From Streptomyces sp. JH14 (GTDB lineage: Bacteria; Actinomycetota; Actinomycetes; Streptomycetales; Streptomycetaceae): DNA of 64,000 bases. The notes beneath the pieces were generated by a model. It searched no databases and had not been told where the DNA came from. It worked only from the letters and a program-made list of their open reading frames with translations. The position numbers were made by a program, and so were the translations under genes. The first letter of the stretch is position 1. Every line of letters starts with the position of its first letter. Positions 8,155 through 15,838 of the stretch are shown here, one piece after another. The stretch is taken from contig NZ_JAJNEL010000001.1 of NCBI RefSeq assembly GCF_029428675.1, positions 4,030,001 to 4,094,000 of the forward strand, given 5' to 3'.

Positions 8155-8183
8155 TTGTCAGATTGTTGAACAATCGCTAGCGT
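8155..8183 (+). promoter_or_regulatory. pxpA promoter with palindromic operator in the spacer
   Basis: A TTGTCA -35 element (8155-8160) is followed after exactly 17 bp by TAGCGT (8178-8183). The spacer contains the perfect 15-bp palindrome GATTGTTGAACAATC at 8161-8175. The expected transcription start near 8190 coincides with the pxpA start codon, suggesting a leaderless message. The core is identical to the one in the DUF969 promoter. Confidence 0.7.
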
Positions 8184-8192
8184 GCGCCCGTG

Positions 8193-8987
8193 ATGGATCT
8201 GACGAACCCGGCGAGCGCGACGAACCAGACGAACCCGATGGATCTCAACGCGGATCTCGGCGAAGGGTTCGGGCACTGGACCCTCACCGATGACGACGCG
8301 CTGCTCGACTGTGTCACCAGCGCCAATGTGGCCTGCGGGTTCCACGCGGGCGATGCCTCCGTGATGCGGCGGGTCTGCGACACCGCGGCCGCCAGGGGCG
8401 TCCGGATCGGTGCCCAGGTCGCCTACCGCGATCTGGCCGGCTTCGGGCGTCGCTCCATGGATGTGCCACCCGCCGAACTCACCGCCGAGGTCGCCTACCA
8501 GATCGGCGCCCTGCGGGTCTTCGCCGAAGCCGCCGGCTCCACGGTCGCGTACGTCAAACCGCACGGCGCCCTCTACAACCGCGCCGTCTGGGACGACGAC
8601 CAGGCCGCCGCCGTGGTCGAGGGCGTCCGGCTGGCAGGCGGGGACCTGGCGGTCCTCGGGCTCCCCGGTTCGCGCCTGCTCGTCCACGCCGCGGCCGCGG
8701 GTCTCGTCGCGGTCGAAGAGGCCTTCGCCGACCGCGCGTACACCCCGCAGGGCACGCTGGTCCCACGGAGCGAGCCAGGCGCGGTGCTGCACGACGAGGA
8801 CGAAGTCGTACGCCGCAGCGTCGGGATGGCGGTGGACCGGGGCGTCACCGGTGTGGACGGCAGCCGGATACCGGTCGCGGCACGCTCGCTGTGCGTCCAC
8901 GGCGACACCCCGGGCGCGGCGGCGCTGGCCCGCAGGGTCAGAGCCGCGCTCGAAGCAGCGGGCGTGGCCGTGCGGGCATTCGCATGA
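8193..8987 (+). CDS. pxpA: 5-oxoprolinase subunit A (LamB/YcsF family)
   Basis: A 264-residue cytoplasmic protein with the LamB/YcsF signatures LNADLGEGFG, ANVACGFHAGD and VAYVKPHGALYN. With PxpB and PxpC it forms the bacterial ATP-dependent 5-oxoprolinase that opens L-5-oxoproline (pyroglutamate), a metabolic damage product, to L-glutamate. All three subunits lie here in order with 4-bp overlaps. The ATG at 8193 is taken; GTG 8190 adds one residue and ATG 8238 would begin just before the conserved LNADLGEG. No ribosome binding site precedes 8193, which fits the leaderless start predicted from the promoter. Confidence 0.9.
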   Translation: MDLTNPASATNQTNPMDLNADLGEGFGHWTLTDDDALLDCVTSANVACGFHAGDASVMRRVCDTAAARGVRIGAQVAYRDLAGFGRRSMDVPPAELTAEVAYQIGALRVFAEAAGSTVAYVKPHGALYNRAVWDDDQAAAVVEGVRLAGGDLAVLGLPGSRLLVHAAAAGLVAVEEAFADRAYTPQGTLVPRSEPGAVLHDEDEVVRRSVGMAVDRGVTGVDGSRIPVAARSLCVHGDTPGAAALARRVRAALEAAGVAVRAFA

Positions 8988-9673
8988 GCGCGGGCACGGG
9001 TGCCGCGCGCCCGTCCGCCGACGCGGGCACCGCGGAGGGCATCAGCGTCCTTCCCGCCGGGTCCGGAGCGCTGCTCGTCGAGCTGTCCTCCGGTGAGCAC
9101 GCCGAGGCCTTTCACGCCGAGCTGCTGCGGCGCCGGGCACGCGGCGAGCTGCCCGCCGTACGCGAGATCGTGCCCGGTGCCCGGACCGTCCTGCTGGGCG
9201 GCATCGCGGACGGCAGCGCACGGCTCGCCCGGGAACTCCTCACCTGGCGGATACCGCCGCTGCGGCGCGACACCGGGGACGCCGTGGAGATCCCCGTCGT
9301 CTACGACGGCCCGGACCTCGCCGACGTCGCGGCGGCCTGGGGCGTCACCGCCGCCGATGTGCCCCGCATCCACGCCGGGACCGAATTCCGCGTGGCCTTC
9401 TGCGGGTTCGCCCCCGGCTTCGGCTATCTCACCGGCCTCCCCGAGCACCTGCACACGCCGCGCCGCGCCACTCCGCGCACCAGGGTTCCGGCCGGTGCGC
9501 TGGCCCTCGCGGGGGAGTACAGCGGGGTGTATCCGCGCCCCTCGCCCGGCGGCTGGCAGATCATCGGGCGGATGCCCGAGCCGGGCGACCTCTGGAACCC
9601 GGCCCGTGAACCGGCCGCCCTGCTGAGTCCCGGCGCCCGGGTGCGCTTCGTCGCGGCGGAGGTGCGGCCGTGA
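8984..9673 (+). CDS. pxpB: 5-oxoprolinase subunit B (KipI-like, allophanate hydrolase subunit 1 family)
   Basis: A 229-residue protein whose C-terminal half contains FCGFAPGFGYLTGL, then RVPAGALALAGEYSGVYP and SPGGWQIIG, the hallmark segments of the AHS1/KipI family. The first 20 residues are an extra low-complexity Ala/Gly stretch. PxpB and PxpC form the part of 5-oxoprolinase that phosphorylates the lactam. The start ATG overlaps the pxpA stop in ATGA, and the stop overlaps pxpC by GTGA. Older annotations call this family allophanate hydrolase or sporulation kinase inhibitor; the pxpA neighbour makes the oxoprolinase role far more likely. Confidence 0.9.
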   Translation: MSAGTGAARPSADAGTAEGISVLPAGSGALLVELSSGEHAEAFHAELLRRRARGELPAVREIVPGARTVLLGGIADGSARLARELLTWRIPPLRRDTGDAVEIPVVYDGPDLADVAAAWGVTAADVPRIHAGTEFRVAFCGFAPGFGYLTGLPEHLHTPRRATPRTRVPAGALALAGEYSGVYPRPSPGGWQIIGRMPEPGDLWNPAREPAALLSPGARVRFVAAEVRP

Positions 9674-10530
9674 CCGGTGCCATCGAGGTGGTCCGGGCCG
9701 GAGCCCTGACCACCGTCCAGGACGCGGGCCGTATCGGCTGGGCGCACCTCGGGGTGCCGCGCGCCGGGGCCCTGGACGCCCCCTCCCGCCGGCTCGCGAA
9801 CAGGCTGGCCGGAAACCCTGCGGACGCGGCACTGCTGGAGACGACCGTGACCGGCTGCGCGGTCCGCGCGGACCGGCCCGTGGTCGCCGTCGTCGGCGGT
9901 GCGCCCTGCCGCGTCACGGTCGACGGGCGGCCCGTGGCCTGGGGGGCACCCGTGCACGTACCTGCGGGCGCGGTGCTCGACGCAGGCCCCGCGGTGCGGG
10001 GGCTGCGCAGCTATCTGGCCTTCGGGGGCGGCCTGCTGCCGGAACCGGTGCTGGGCAGCAGGTCTGCCGACCTGCTCTCCGGGCTCGGCCCGGCCCCGCT
10101 GCGCGACGGGGACGTACTGCCGCTGGGCCACGAGGCGCCGAGGCCCGTGGCCGCCGATGTCGTGCCCTGGCCGGCGGCGCCCGGTGAACTCGTCCTTCCC
10201 GTACGCCTCGGCCCCCGCCACACCTGGTTCACGGATGAGGCGCTGCGCACGCTCACCACGGCCACGTACCGGGTCTCGCCGCACAGCAACCGGATCGGGC
10301 TGCGCACGGAGGGCCCGGCCCTGACGCGTGCCCGTGAGGGCGAACTGCCCAGTGAGGGGATGGTGCTCGGCGCCATTCAGGTGCCGCCGGACGGCCGCCC
10401 GGTGGTGTTCCTCAACGACCATCCGACGACCGGGGGGTACCCGGTCATCGGGGTCGTGCGCGAGACCGCACTCGCGGGGGCGGCGCAGGCGGTGCCGGGA
10501 ACCCGGGTGCGGTTCGTCGGCGCGGGCTGA
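9670..10530 (+). CDS. pxpC: 5-oxoprolinase subunit C (KipA-like, biotin-dependent carboxyltransferase family)
   Basis: A 286-residue protein opening with RAGALTTVQDAGRIGW and GVPRAGALDAPSRRLAN, then NPADAALLETTVTG, the AHS2/KipA signatures. It completes the PxpABC 5-oxoprolinase that returns pyroglutamate to the glutamate pool. The GTG start overlaps the pxpB stop by 4 bp. The gene ends in a hairpin that includes its own stop codon, so the operon appears to be exactly three genes. No biotin-attachment domain is present, as expected for this family despite its database name. Confidence 0.9.
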   Translation: MTGAIEVVRAGALTTVQDAGRIGWAHLGVPRAGALDAPSRRLANRLAGNPADAALLETTVTGCAVRADRPVVAVVGGAPCRVTVDGRPVAWGAPVHVPAGAVLDAGPAVRGLRSYLAFGGGLLPEPVLGSRSADLLSGLGPAPLRDGDVLPLGHEAPRPVAADVVPWPAAPGELVLPVRLGPRHTWFTDEALRTLTTATYRVSPHSNRIGLRTEGPALTRAREGELPSEGMVLGAIQVPPDGRPVVFLNDHPTTGGYPVIGVVRETALAGAAQAVPGTRVRFVGAG

Positions 10531-10557
10531 GCACCGGCCCCGCCGGGCCGTGCTCAG
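10527..10557. terminator. Hairpin between pxpC and copA (convergent)
   Basis: Arms CTGAGCACCGGCCC and GGGCCGTGCTCAG pair with a single bulged C around a 4-base loop. The stem begins within the pxpC stop codon and ends 3 bp before the copA stop, so it can serve both strands. Confidence 0.65.
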
Positions 10558-10560
10558 GTC

Positions 10561-12846
10561 CTACACGGCCGCTCTGAACCCTCGCAGCCGCAACGAGTTC
10601 CCCACCACGAACACCGACGAGAACGCCATCGCCGCCCCCGCGATCATCGGGTTCAGCAGCCCCGCCGCCGCCAGCGGCAGCGCCGCCACGTTGTAGGCGA
10701 ACGCCCAGAACAGGTTCGTACGGATCGTCCCCAGCGTCCTGCGCGCCAGCCGGATCGCGTCCGCCGCCACCCGCAGGTCCCCGCGGACCAGCGTCAGGTC
10801 ACCGGCCTCGATCGCCGCGTCCGTGCCCGTGCCCATCGCCAGACCCAGGTCCGCCCGGGCGAGGGCCGCCGCGTCGTTGATCCCGTCGCCGACCATCGCG
10901 ACCGAACGGCCCTGTGCCTGCAGCCGCTTGACGACCTCGAGCTTGCCCTCGGGCATGACCTCCGCGTACACGTCGTCCCGGCCGATCCCGACCTCTGCCG
11001 CGACCGCTTCCGCCACCGCCCGGTTGTCCCCGGTGAGGAGGATGGGTGTCAGGCCCAGGGCCCGCAGCCGCGCGACCGCTTCCGCGCTGGTGTCCTTCAC
11101 CGCGTCGGCGACCTCGAGGACGGCGCGGGCCTCGCCGTCCCAGGCGACTGCGATCGCCGTGCGGCCCGCAGCCTCCGACTCGGCCTTGTGGCGGGCCAGT
11201 CCGGCGGGCAGGTGGATCTCCCGCTCCGCGAGCAGCTGCTCGCGGCCGACCAGGACCGCATGGCCCTCGACGACGCCCTGGACGCCGAGGCCCGCGAGCG
11301 CGCCGAAGTCCTCGGCGGTGGGCAGGGGGGTGGTGGTGCGTTCGGCGGCTCCGGCGGCGATTGCCCTGGCGATGGGGTGCTCGGAGGCGTGTTCCAGGGC
11401 GCCGGCCAGGCGAAGGGCGGTTGTCGCGTCGGTGCCGGGGGTGGTGTGGACGGCCTGGAGCGTCATGCGGCCGGTGGTGACGGTGCCCGTCTTGTCCAGG
11501 ACGATCGTGTCGACGCGGCGCGTGGTCTCCAGGACCTCGGGGCCCTTGATCAGGATGCCGAGCTGGGCGCCGCGTCCCGTACCGACCATGAGGGCCGTGG
11601 GTGTGGCGAGGCCCAGGGCACAGGGGCAAGCGATGATCAGTACGGAGACGGCGGCGGTGAACGCGGCCGTGAGGCCCGATCCGGTGGCCAGCCAGACGCC
11701 GAGTGTGCCGAGCGCCAGAGCGATGACGACCGGGACGAAGACGGCGGAGATCCGGTCCGCGAGGCGCTGGGCCGCCGCCTTGCCGTTCTGCGCGTCCTCG
11801 ACGAGCTTCGCCATCCGGGCGAGCTGGGTGTCGGCGCCGATCCGGGTGGCTTCGACGACGAGGCGGCCGCCCGCGTTGAGCGTGGCACCGGTGACGGCGT
11901 CGCCGACGGCGACCTCCAGGGGTACGGACTCGCCGGTGAGCATCGACGCGTCCACGGCGGAGCTGCCCTCGACGACCGTGCCGTCGGTGGCGATCTTCTC
12001 GCCGGGGCGGACCAGGAACCGGTCACCGACCCGCAGTTCCGCCGTCGGCACGGTCAGCTCCCGGCCCCCGCGCAGGACGGTGACCTCCTTCGCGCCGAGC
12101 TCCAGGAGCGCGGTCAGTGCCGCGCCCGCCTTCCGCTTGGAACGGGCCTCGAACCAGCGGCCGGCCAGGATGAACGCGGTGACTCCGGCGGCGGCCTCCA
12201 GATAGATGTTCCCGGCGCCGTCACTGCGGCCGATCGTCAGCTCGAACGGGTGCGTCATCCCGGTCATCCCGGCGGTGCCGAAGAACAGCGCCCACACCGA
12301 CCACAGGAACGCCGCCGAGGTGCCGACCGAGATCAGGGTGTCCATCGTCGCCGCGCCGTGCCGCGCGTTCGTCCACGCGGCGCGGTGGAAGGGCCAGCCG
12401 GCGTAGGTGACGACCGGGGCGGCGAGGGTGAGGGAGAGCCACTGCCAGTTGTCGAACTGGAGCACAGGGATCATCGACATCGCGATCACCGGCACGGCCA
12501 GCACCACGGCGGTGACCAGCCGCTGCCGCAGCAGGGTGAGCTCGTCGGGGCCCGGCGCCTCCTCGGTGGGCGCGGCGTCGCCGCGTACGGGGGGCGCCGG
12601 CTGCTGCGCCGTGTAACCGGTCTTCTCGACGGTGGCGATCAGGTCCTGCACGGAGACGTCCTCGCCCCGGTACCTGACCCTGGCCTTCTCGGTGGCGTAG
12701 TTGACGGTGGCCTCGACGCCGTCCATCCGGTTGAGCTTCTTCTCGATGCGGGCCGCGCACGAGGCACAGGTCATGCCACCGATGGCGAGCTCGATCTCGG
12801 TGGGGGTGCCGGTGTGCTGTCCGGGGGCGGCGGTCTGCGCGGACAC
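10561..12846 (-). CDS. copA: Copper-exporting P-type ATPase (P1B)
   Basis: A 761-residue membrane ATPase. Residues 16-85 form one heavy-metal-associated domain with GGMTCASC (Cys27, Cys30). Then follow membrane helices, the actuator TGES motif, the membrane metal site CPC in ACPCALGLATP, the phosphorylation motif DKTGTVTTG, the HP-containing nucleotide-binding region and GDGINDAAAL. These identify a P1B ATPase for Cu(I)/Ag(I) efflux. GTG 12846 is preferred because AGGAGG lies five bases upstream; ATG 12876 falls inside the operator region. No copZ or csoR is adjacent, but CsoR-like sites lie just upstream, so copper-responsive derepression is expected. Confidence 0.92.
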   Translation of the reverse strand: MSAQTAAPGQHTGTPTEIELAIGGMTCASCAARIEKKLNRMDGVEATVNYATEKARVRYRGEDVSVQDLIATVEKTGYTAQQPAPPVRGDAAPTEEAPGPDELTLLRQRLVTAVVLAVPVIAMSMIPVLQFDNWQWLSLTLAAPVVTYAGWPFHRAAWTNARHGAATMDTLISVGTSAAFLWSVWALFFGTAGMTGMTHPFELTIGRSDGAGNIYLEAAAGVTAFILAGRWFEARSKRKAGAALTALLELGAKEVTVLRGGRELTVPTAELRVGDRFLVRPGEKIATDGTVVEGSSAVDASMLTGESVPLEVAVGDAVTGATLNAGGRLVVEATRIGADTQLARMAKLVEDAQNGKAAAQRLADRISAVFVPVVIALALGTLGVWLATGSGLTAAFTAAVSVLIIACPCALGLATPTALMVGTGRGAQLGILIKGPEVLETTRRVDTIVLDKTGTVTTGRMTLQAVHTTPGTDATTALRLAGALEHASEHPIARAIAAGAAERTTTPLPTAEDFGALAGLGVQGVVEGHAVLVGREQLLAEREIHLPAGLARHKAESEAAGRTAIAVAWDGEARAVLEVADAVKDTSAEAVARLRALGLTPILLTGDNRAVAEAVAAEVGIGRDDVYAEVMPEGKLEVVKRLQAQGRSVAMVGDGINDAAALARADLGLAMGTGTDAAIEAGDLTLVRGDLRVAADAIRLARRTLGTIRTNLFWAFAYNVAALPLAAAGLLNPMIAGAAMAFSSVFVVGNSLRLRGFRAAV

Positions 12847-12874
12847 GGGATCCTCCTGCTGTTGCCGGGGATTC

Positions 12875-12927
12875 ATACCCCCAGGGGGTATATCCTTCTG
12901 AGGTCAGGATATACCCCCTCCCCCTAT
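12875..12927 (-). promoter_or_regulatory. CsoR-type copper operator region upstream of copA
   Basis: At 12875-12891 lies ATACCCCCAGGGGGTAT, a perfect palindrome with 8-bp arms that fits the actinobacterial CsoR operator. At 12911-12927 a second C-rich element, ATACCCCCTCCCCCTAT, has the same arm on one side but is a mirror repeat rather than a palindrome. Both lie 29-81 bp before the copA start. CsoR releases such sites when it binds Cu(I). Confidence 0.75.
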
Positions 12928-13057
12928 GTTGCGCAAGGGTGGAATCCGTGGGCGGGGTGCGGAGTGCGCGAGTCCGGTCGCCAGGCGGGCGTCTGACCTC
13001 GCGTATTTTCACGTCACGGCGAGGCTGCGCCCTCGGCCGTTCGCGCCGTAGTCTGGC

Positions 13058-13073
13058 ATTGGACTAGACCTAT
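13058..13073 (+). promoter_or_regulatory. DasR-like responsive element (dre) upstream of cutC
   Basis: The sequence ATTGGACTAGACCTAT matches 12 of 16 positions of the DasR consensus AGTGGTCTAGACCACT as I recall it, including the CTAGACC core. It lies 28-43 bp before the cutC ATG, in a promoter position. DasR is the GlcNAc-responsive GntR regulator of streptomycetes, and the next genes along include amino-sugar functions. Binding is not shown. Confidence 0.5.
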
Positions 13074-13100
13074 AGCTGTCTCCTGGAGGATTGGGGTCCC

Positions 13101-13790
13101 ATGAGCAACCGTGCAGTCCTGGAGGTGATCGCTCTCGACGCGGAGGACGCGGTCGCTGCCCAGTCGGGTGGTGCGGACCGGCTCGAGCTGGTCACCGACA
13201 TGGCGGCGGACGGCCTGACCCCGTCCTGCGCGACCTTCGCGGAGATCCGGGCTGCGGTGGACATCCCGTTGCGGGTGATGCTCAGGGTGGCGGACGGGTT
13301 CGCGGCCGGCGACATCGACGTGCTCGTGGGCAGGGCGTGTGGGCTGCGGGCGGAGGGCGCGGACGAATTCGTCCTCGGTTTCCTCGACGCGAACGGCCAC
13401 CCCGATCTGGTCGCCGTCGAACGGCTCGTCGCCGAGCTGGACGGCTGCCGCTGGACGTTCCACCGGGCCATCGACCGCGCGGCCGACCGGGACGCCCTGC
13501 GCAAGGCGCTCGCAGGTCTGCCGGGACTGGACACCTATCTCACCGCGGGTTCCGCGCAGGGGGTGGACGGCGGCATCCCGACGCTGCTGGCCGAGGCGGC
13601 ACGCAAGGGGGAGCCGGGGTACGAGCCGCAGATCCTGGTGGGCGGCGGGTTGCGGCTGGAGCATCTGCCGCAGCTGCTGGCCGCCGGCATCGACGCGGTG
13701 CACATCGGCGGCGCGGCCCGTCCGGCCGGGTGGTCGGGGCCGGTGGATGTGGCCGCGGTGCGTGAGTGGCGCACGGTCCTCGACGCGTAG
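13101..13790 (+). CDS. cutC: CutC family protein
   Basis: A 229-residue TIM-barrel protein of the CutC family: AVLEVIALDAEDAVAAQSGG at the N-terminus, then GGADRLELV, a VMLRV strand, FHRAIDR, and a C-terminal glycine-rich phosphate-type loop VGGGLRLEHL followed by DAVHIGGAARP. CutC was named for copper tolerance, but the fold suggests a sugar- or phosphate-binding enzyme and its copper role is disputed. It is divergent from copA, which fits the older view, yet it carries a DasR-like site and stands beside an amino-sugar cluster, which fits a carbohydrate role. A GGAGG ribosome binding site precedes the ATG. Confidence 0.85.
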   Translation: MSNRAVLEVIALDAEDAVAAQSGGADRLELVTDMAADGLTPSCATFAEIRAAVDIPLRVMLRVADGFAAGDIDVLVGRACGLRAEGADEFVLGFLDANGHPDLVAVERLVAELDGCRWTFHRAIDRAADRDALRKALAGLPGLDTYLTAGSAQGVDGGIPTLLAEAARKGEPGYEPQILVGGGLRLEHLPQLLAAGIDAVHIGGAARPAGWSGPVDVAAVREWRTVLDA

Positions 13791-13848
13791 GCGGGGCACG
13801 CGGTGCGCTCGGCATGGGCGCCGCGGTCGGGGGCGTGGGCGTCCGGGC

Positions 13849-14709
13849 TCACGCCCGTCGGCGCGCCCTGGCCGAGTGTTCCTCGGGGATGTGCGCGGTC
13901 AGGGTGATCGAAGCGGTGGCCCGCTCGTAGGAGAGCTGGGCCACGCGCGCGTAGAGGCAGTCGATGATGAACACGACGGAGTGGCGTGCCCCGAAGCCGC
14001 CGTGCCGGAAGCTCGTCTCCGCCGAGGTCGAGGCGAGGTGGATCTCCGCGGCACGGGCGACCGGTGAGCGCGCGTCTCCGGTGATGGCGATGGTCGTGGC
14101 TCCCCGTTCGGCCGCGAGCTGGAGGGGGCTCAGCACTTCGCGGGTGCTGCCCGAGTGGGAGAGTGCGATGACCGTGTCGGCGGGCGTGAGGAGCGACGCC
14201 GAGGTCTCCGCCGCGTGCACCTCCGTCCAGCCGCGGGCGTGGCAGCCGATGTTGAAGAGGCGGGACTCCGCCTCGCGGGCCAGAACCCCGGACGTCCCCA
14301 CCCCGTAGACGTCGATGCGGCGCGCCTTGGCGAGGGACTGCGCGGCTCTTTCGAGTGCGGCGCGGTCCAGCCGGTCCCTGGTGCCGCGCAGCGCCTGGAG
14401 GTCGGCGTGCGCAATGACGGCGATGACGTGCTCCAGGTCGTCGCCGGGGCCGATGTCGGGTCCCAGCGGCCGCTCCTGCGGGACCTGCCCCTGCTCCTTG
14501 GCGAGTTCGAGGAGCAGACCCTGATACGAGTCGAGCCCGATGGCCTGGCAGAAGCGGGTCACGGTCGCCTGCGAGGTGCCGGTGCGCCGCCCGAGATCCG
14601 CAGCCGACATCTGGGCCAGTGCCCCCGGGTCCGCCAGGACCAGCTCGCCGACCTTGCGCAGCGAGACGGTCATCCGGGGCAGTTCGGAGTGGATCAGATC
14701 TGTGATCAC
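13849..14709 (-). CDS. RpiR-family transcriptional regulator with SIS domain
   Basis: A protein of 286 residues from GTG 14709, with an N-terminal RpiR HTH containing LGRRTGTSQATVTRFCQAIG and a C-terminal SIS domain with IDVYGVGTSGVLAREAE and ALSHSGSTREVLSPL. It probably senses an amino-sugar phosphate. An in-frame ATG at 14799 would add 30 residues but would lie 5 bp from the divergent kinase start, leaving no room for promoters, so the shorter form is preferred. It is divergent from the kinase-SIS pair, the standard arrangement for a local regulator, and convergent with cutC. Confidence 0.82.
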   Translation of the reverse strand: MITDLIHSELPRMTVSLRKVGELVLADPGALAQMSAADLGRRTGTSQATVTRFCQAIGLDSYQGLLLELAKEQGQVPQERPLGPDIGPGDDLEHVIAVIAHADLQALRGTRDRLDRAALERAAQSLAKARRIDVYGVGTSGVLAREAESRLFNIGCHARGWTEVHAAETSASLLTPADTVIALSHSGSTREVLSPLQLAAERGATTIAITGDARSPVARAAEIHLASTSAETSFRHGGFGARHSVVFIIDCLYARVAQLSYERATASITLTAHIPEEHSARARRRA

Positions 14710-14804
14710 GGTGGGCTCGGCTCGATTCGAGGCGTCGGGACTCAGTGCCCTTCGGGTTCGGACGATCTCTTGTCCGGTGATGACTCTATCAACCACCATG
14801 AAGC

Positions 14805-15767
14805 GTGATCTCTGAATCCATCGAACAACGCCTGGTGATCGGAATCGACGCGGGCGGCTCTCGCACGAGGGCCTACTGCGCCGACGCGAACGGCAACGTG
14901 ATCGGCACGGGGGCCGACGGTCCGGGCAATCCGCTGGGCGTACGGCGGGCCGATCTCGTACGGCACTTGACCCGGGCCATGGACTCCGCCGTGCCCGCCG
15001 GGCTGCGTGGCTCGGTGGTGGCGGTGGCGGGCGGCTTCGCGGGCGCGGGTCCGGGGCGCGGGCGGAACGCCGCGGTGTCCTGCCTGGCCGAGGCTCTCGC
15101 GGCCCTGGGCATCGACGACGTGGTGACAGGGATATACGGGGATGCGGAAGTCGCCTTCGCCTCGGGGCCCGGCATGCCTGCCGACGGACTGATCCTGATC
15201 GCCGGAACCGGCGCGGTCGCCGGGCGGGTGAGGGAACGGCGCTGCGTGCGGACCGTGGACGGGCACGGCTGGCTGCTCGGCGACGAGGGCAGCGGGTTCT
15301 GGCTCGGGCGCCAAGCGGTGCGGGCCGTCGTGCAGGCGCTGGACGGGCGCGGTCCGTGGGGGCCGCTGGCCAGGCTGGTGGTGCAGGAGATCACTGCCTG
15401 CCGGCAGGGCTCCACACCCTCTCCGGGGGAGTGTGATCGCCTGCGAGCCGCTGTCGCCGACTGGGCCTACTCGGGACCGCCCGTGGCGCTGGCCCGACTG
15501 AGCCCCCTCGTGGTGGCGGCCGGAGCCGAGGGCGATCCGGCGGCGCTCTCCCTGCTCGACCGCGCCGCCGACGAACTTGCCGGCAAAGTCCGGACGCTGG
15601 CGCCGCGGGGCGGCGAGGTCCTGGTGACGACCGGAGGCCTGATCTGCCCCGAGGGGCCGCTGGCGGGGCGGTTGGCCGATCGCGTGGAGTCGATGGGGCT
15701 GCGTGTCGCGGCCGTTGAGGACGGCGCCATCGGTGCGGTGGCGCTGGCCCGTCTCTTGACGACGTGA
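14805..15767 (+). CDS. BadF/BadG-type ATPase, putative N-acetylglucosamine kinase
   Basis: A 320-residue ASKHA-fold kinase. The N-terminal LVIGIDAGGSRTRAYC is the ATP phosphate-1 loop; LILIAGTGAVAGR and GHGWLLGDEGSGFWLG match the GlcNAc-kinase branch of the BadF family, and VLVTTGGLI is the adenosine-binding loop. It probably phosphorylates GlcNAc or a similar amino sugar at C6 in the cytoplasm. The GTG at 14805 has no strong ribosome binding site, and GTG 14834 is an alternative. It is followed after 71 bp by a SIS-domain gene and is divergent from an RpiR regulator, which together look like an amino-sugar recycling unit complementing murQ near the window start. Confidence 0.82.
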   Translation: MISESIEQRLVIGIDAGGSRTRAYCADANGNVIGTGADGPGNPLGVRRADLVRHLTRAMDSAVPAGLRGSVVAVAGGFAGAGPGRGRNAAVSCLAEALAALGIDDVVTGIYGDAEVAFASGPGMPADGLILIAGTGAVAGRVRERRCVRTVDGHGWLLGDEGSGFWLGRQAVRAVVQALDGRGPWGPLARLVVQEITACRQGSTPSPGECDRLRAAVADWAYSGPPVALARLSPLVVAAGAEGDPAALSLLDRAADELAGKVRTLAPRGGEVLVTTGGLICPEGPLAGRLADRVESMGLRVAAVEDGAIGAVALARLLTT

Positions 15768-15786
15768 CCGAATTGGTTCAGTGTTT

Positions 15787-15820
15787 CGGTTCATTCGGAG
15801 AATCTTGAATCAATAAACCG
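15787..15820. promoter_or_regulatory. Inverted repeat upstream of the SIS-domain gene
   Basis: CGGTTCATT (15787-15795) and AATAAACCG (15812-15820) form 9-bp arms with one mismatch, 16 bp apart, in an AT-richer patch. It lies 19 bp before the SIS gene and could be the site of the adjacent RpiR regulator. Evidence is only shape and position. Confidence 0.35.
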
Positions 15821-15838
15821 AGCGAGAGTGGTGGTCCC

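Noticed and set aside
8984..10530. Allophanate hydrolase (urea carboxylase) naming of pxpB and pxpC
   Set aside because: There is no urea carboxylase or biotin domain, and adjacent pxpA makes 5-oxoprolinase the better call.
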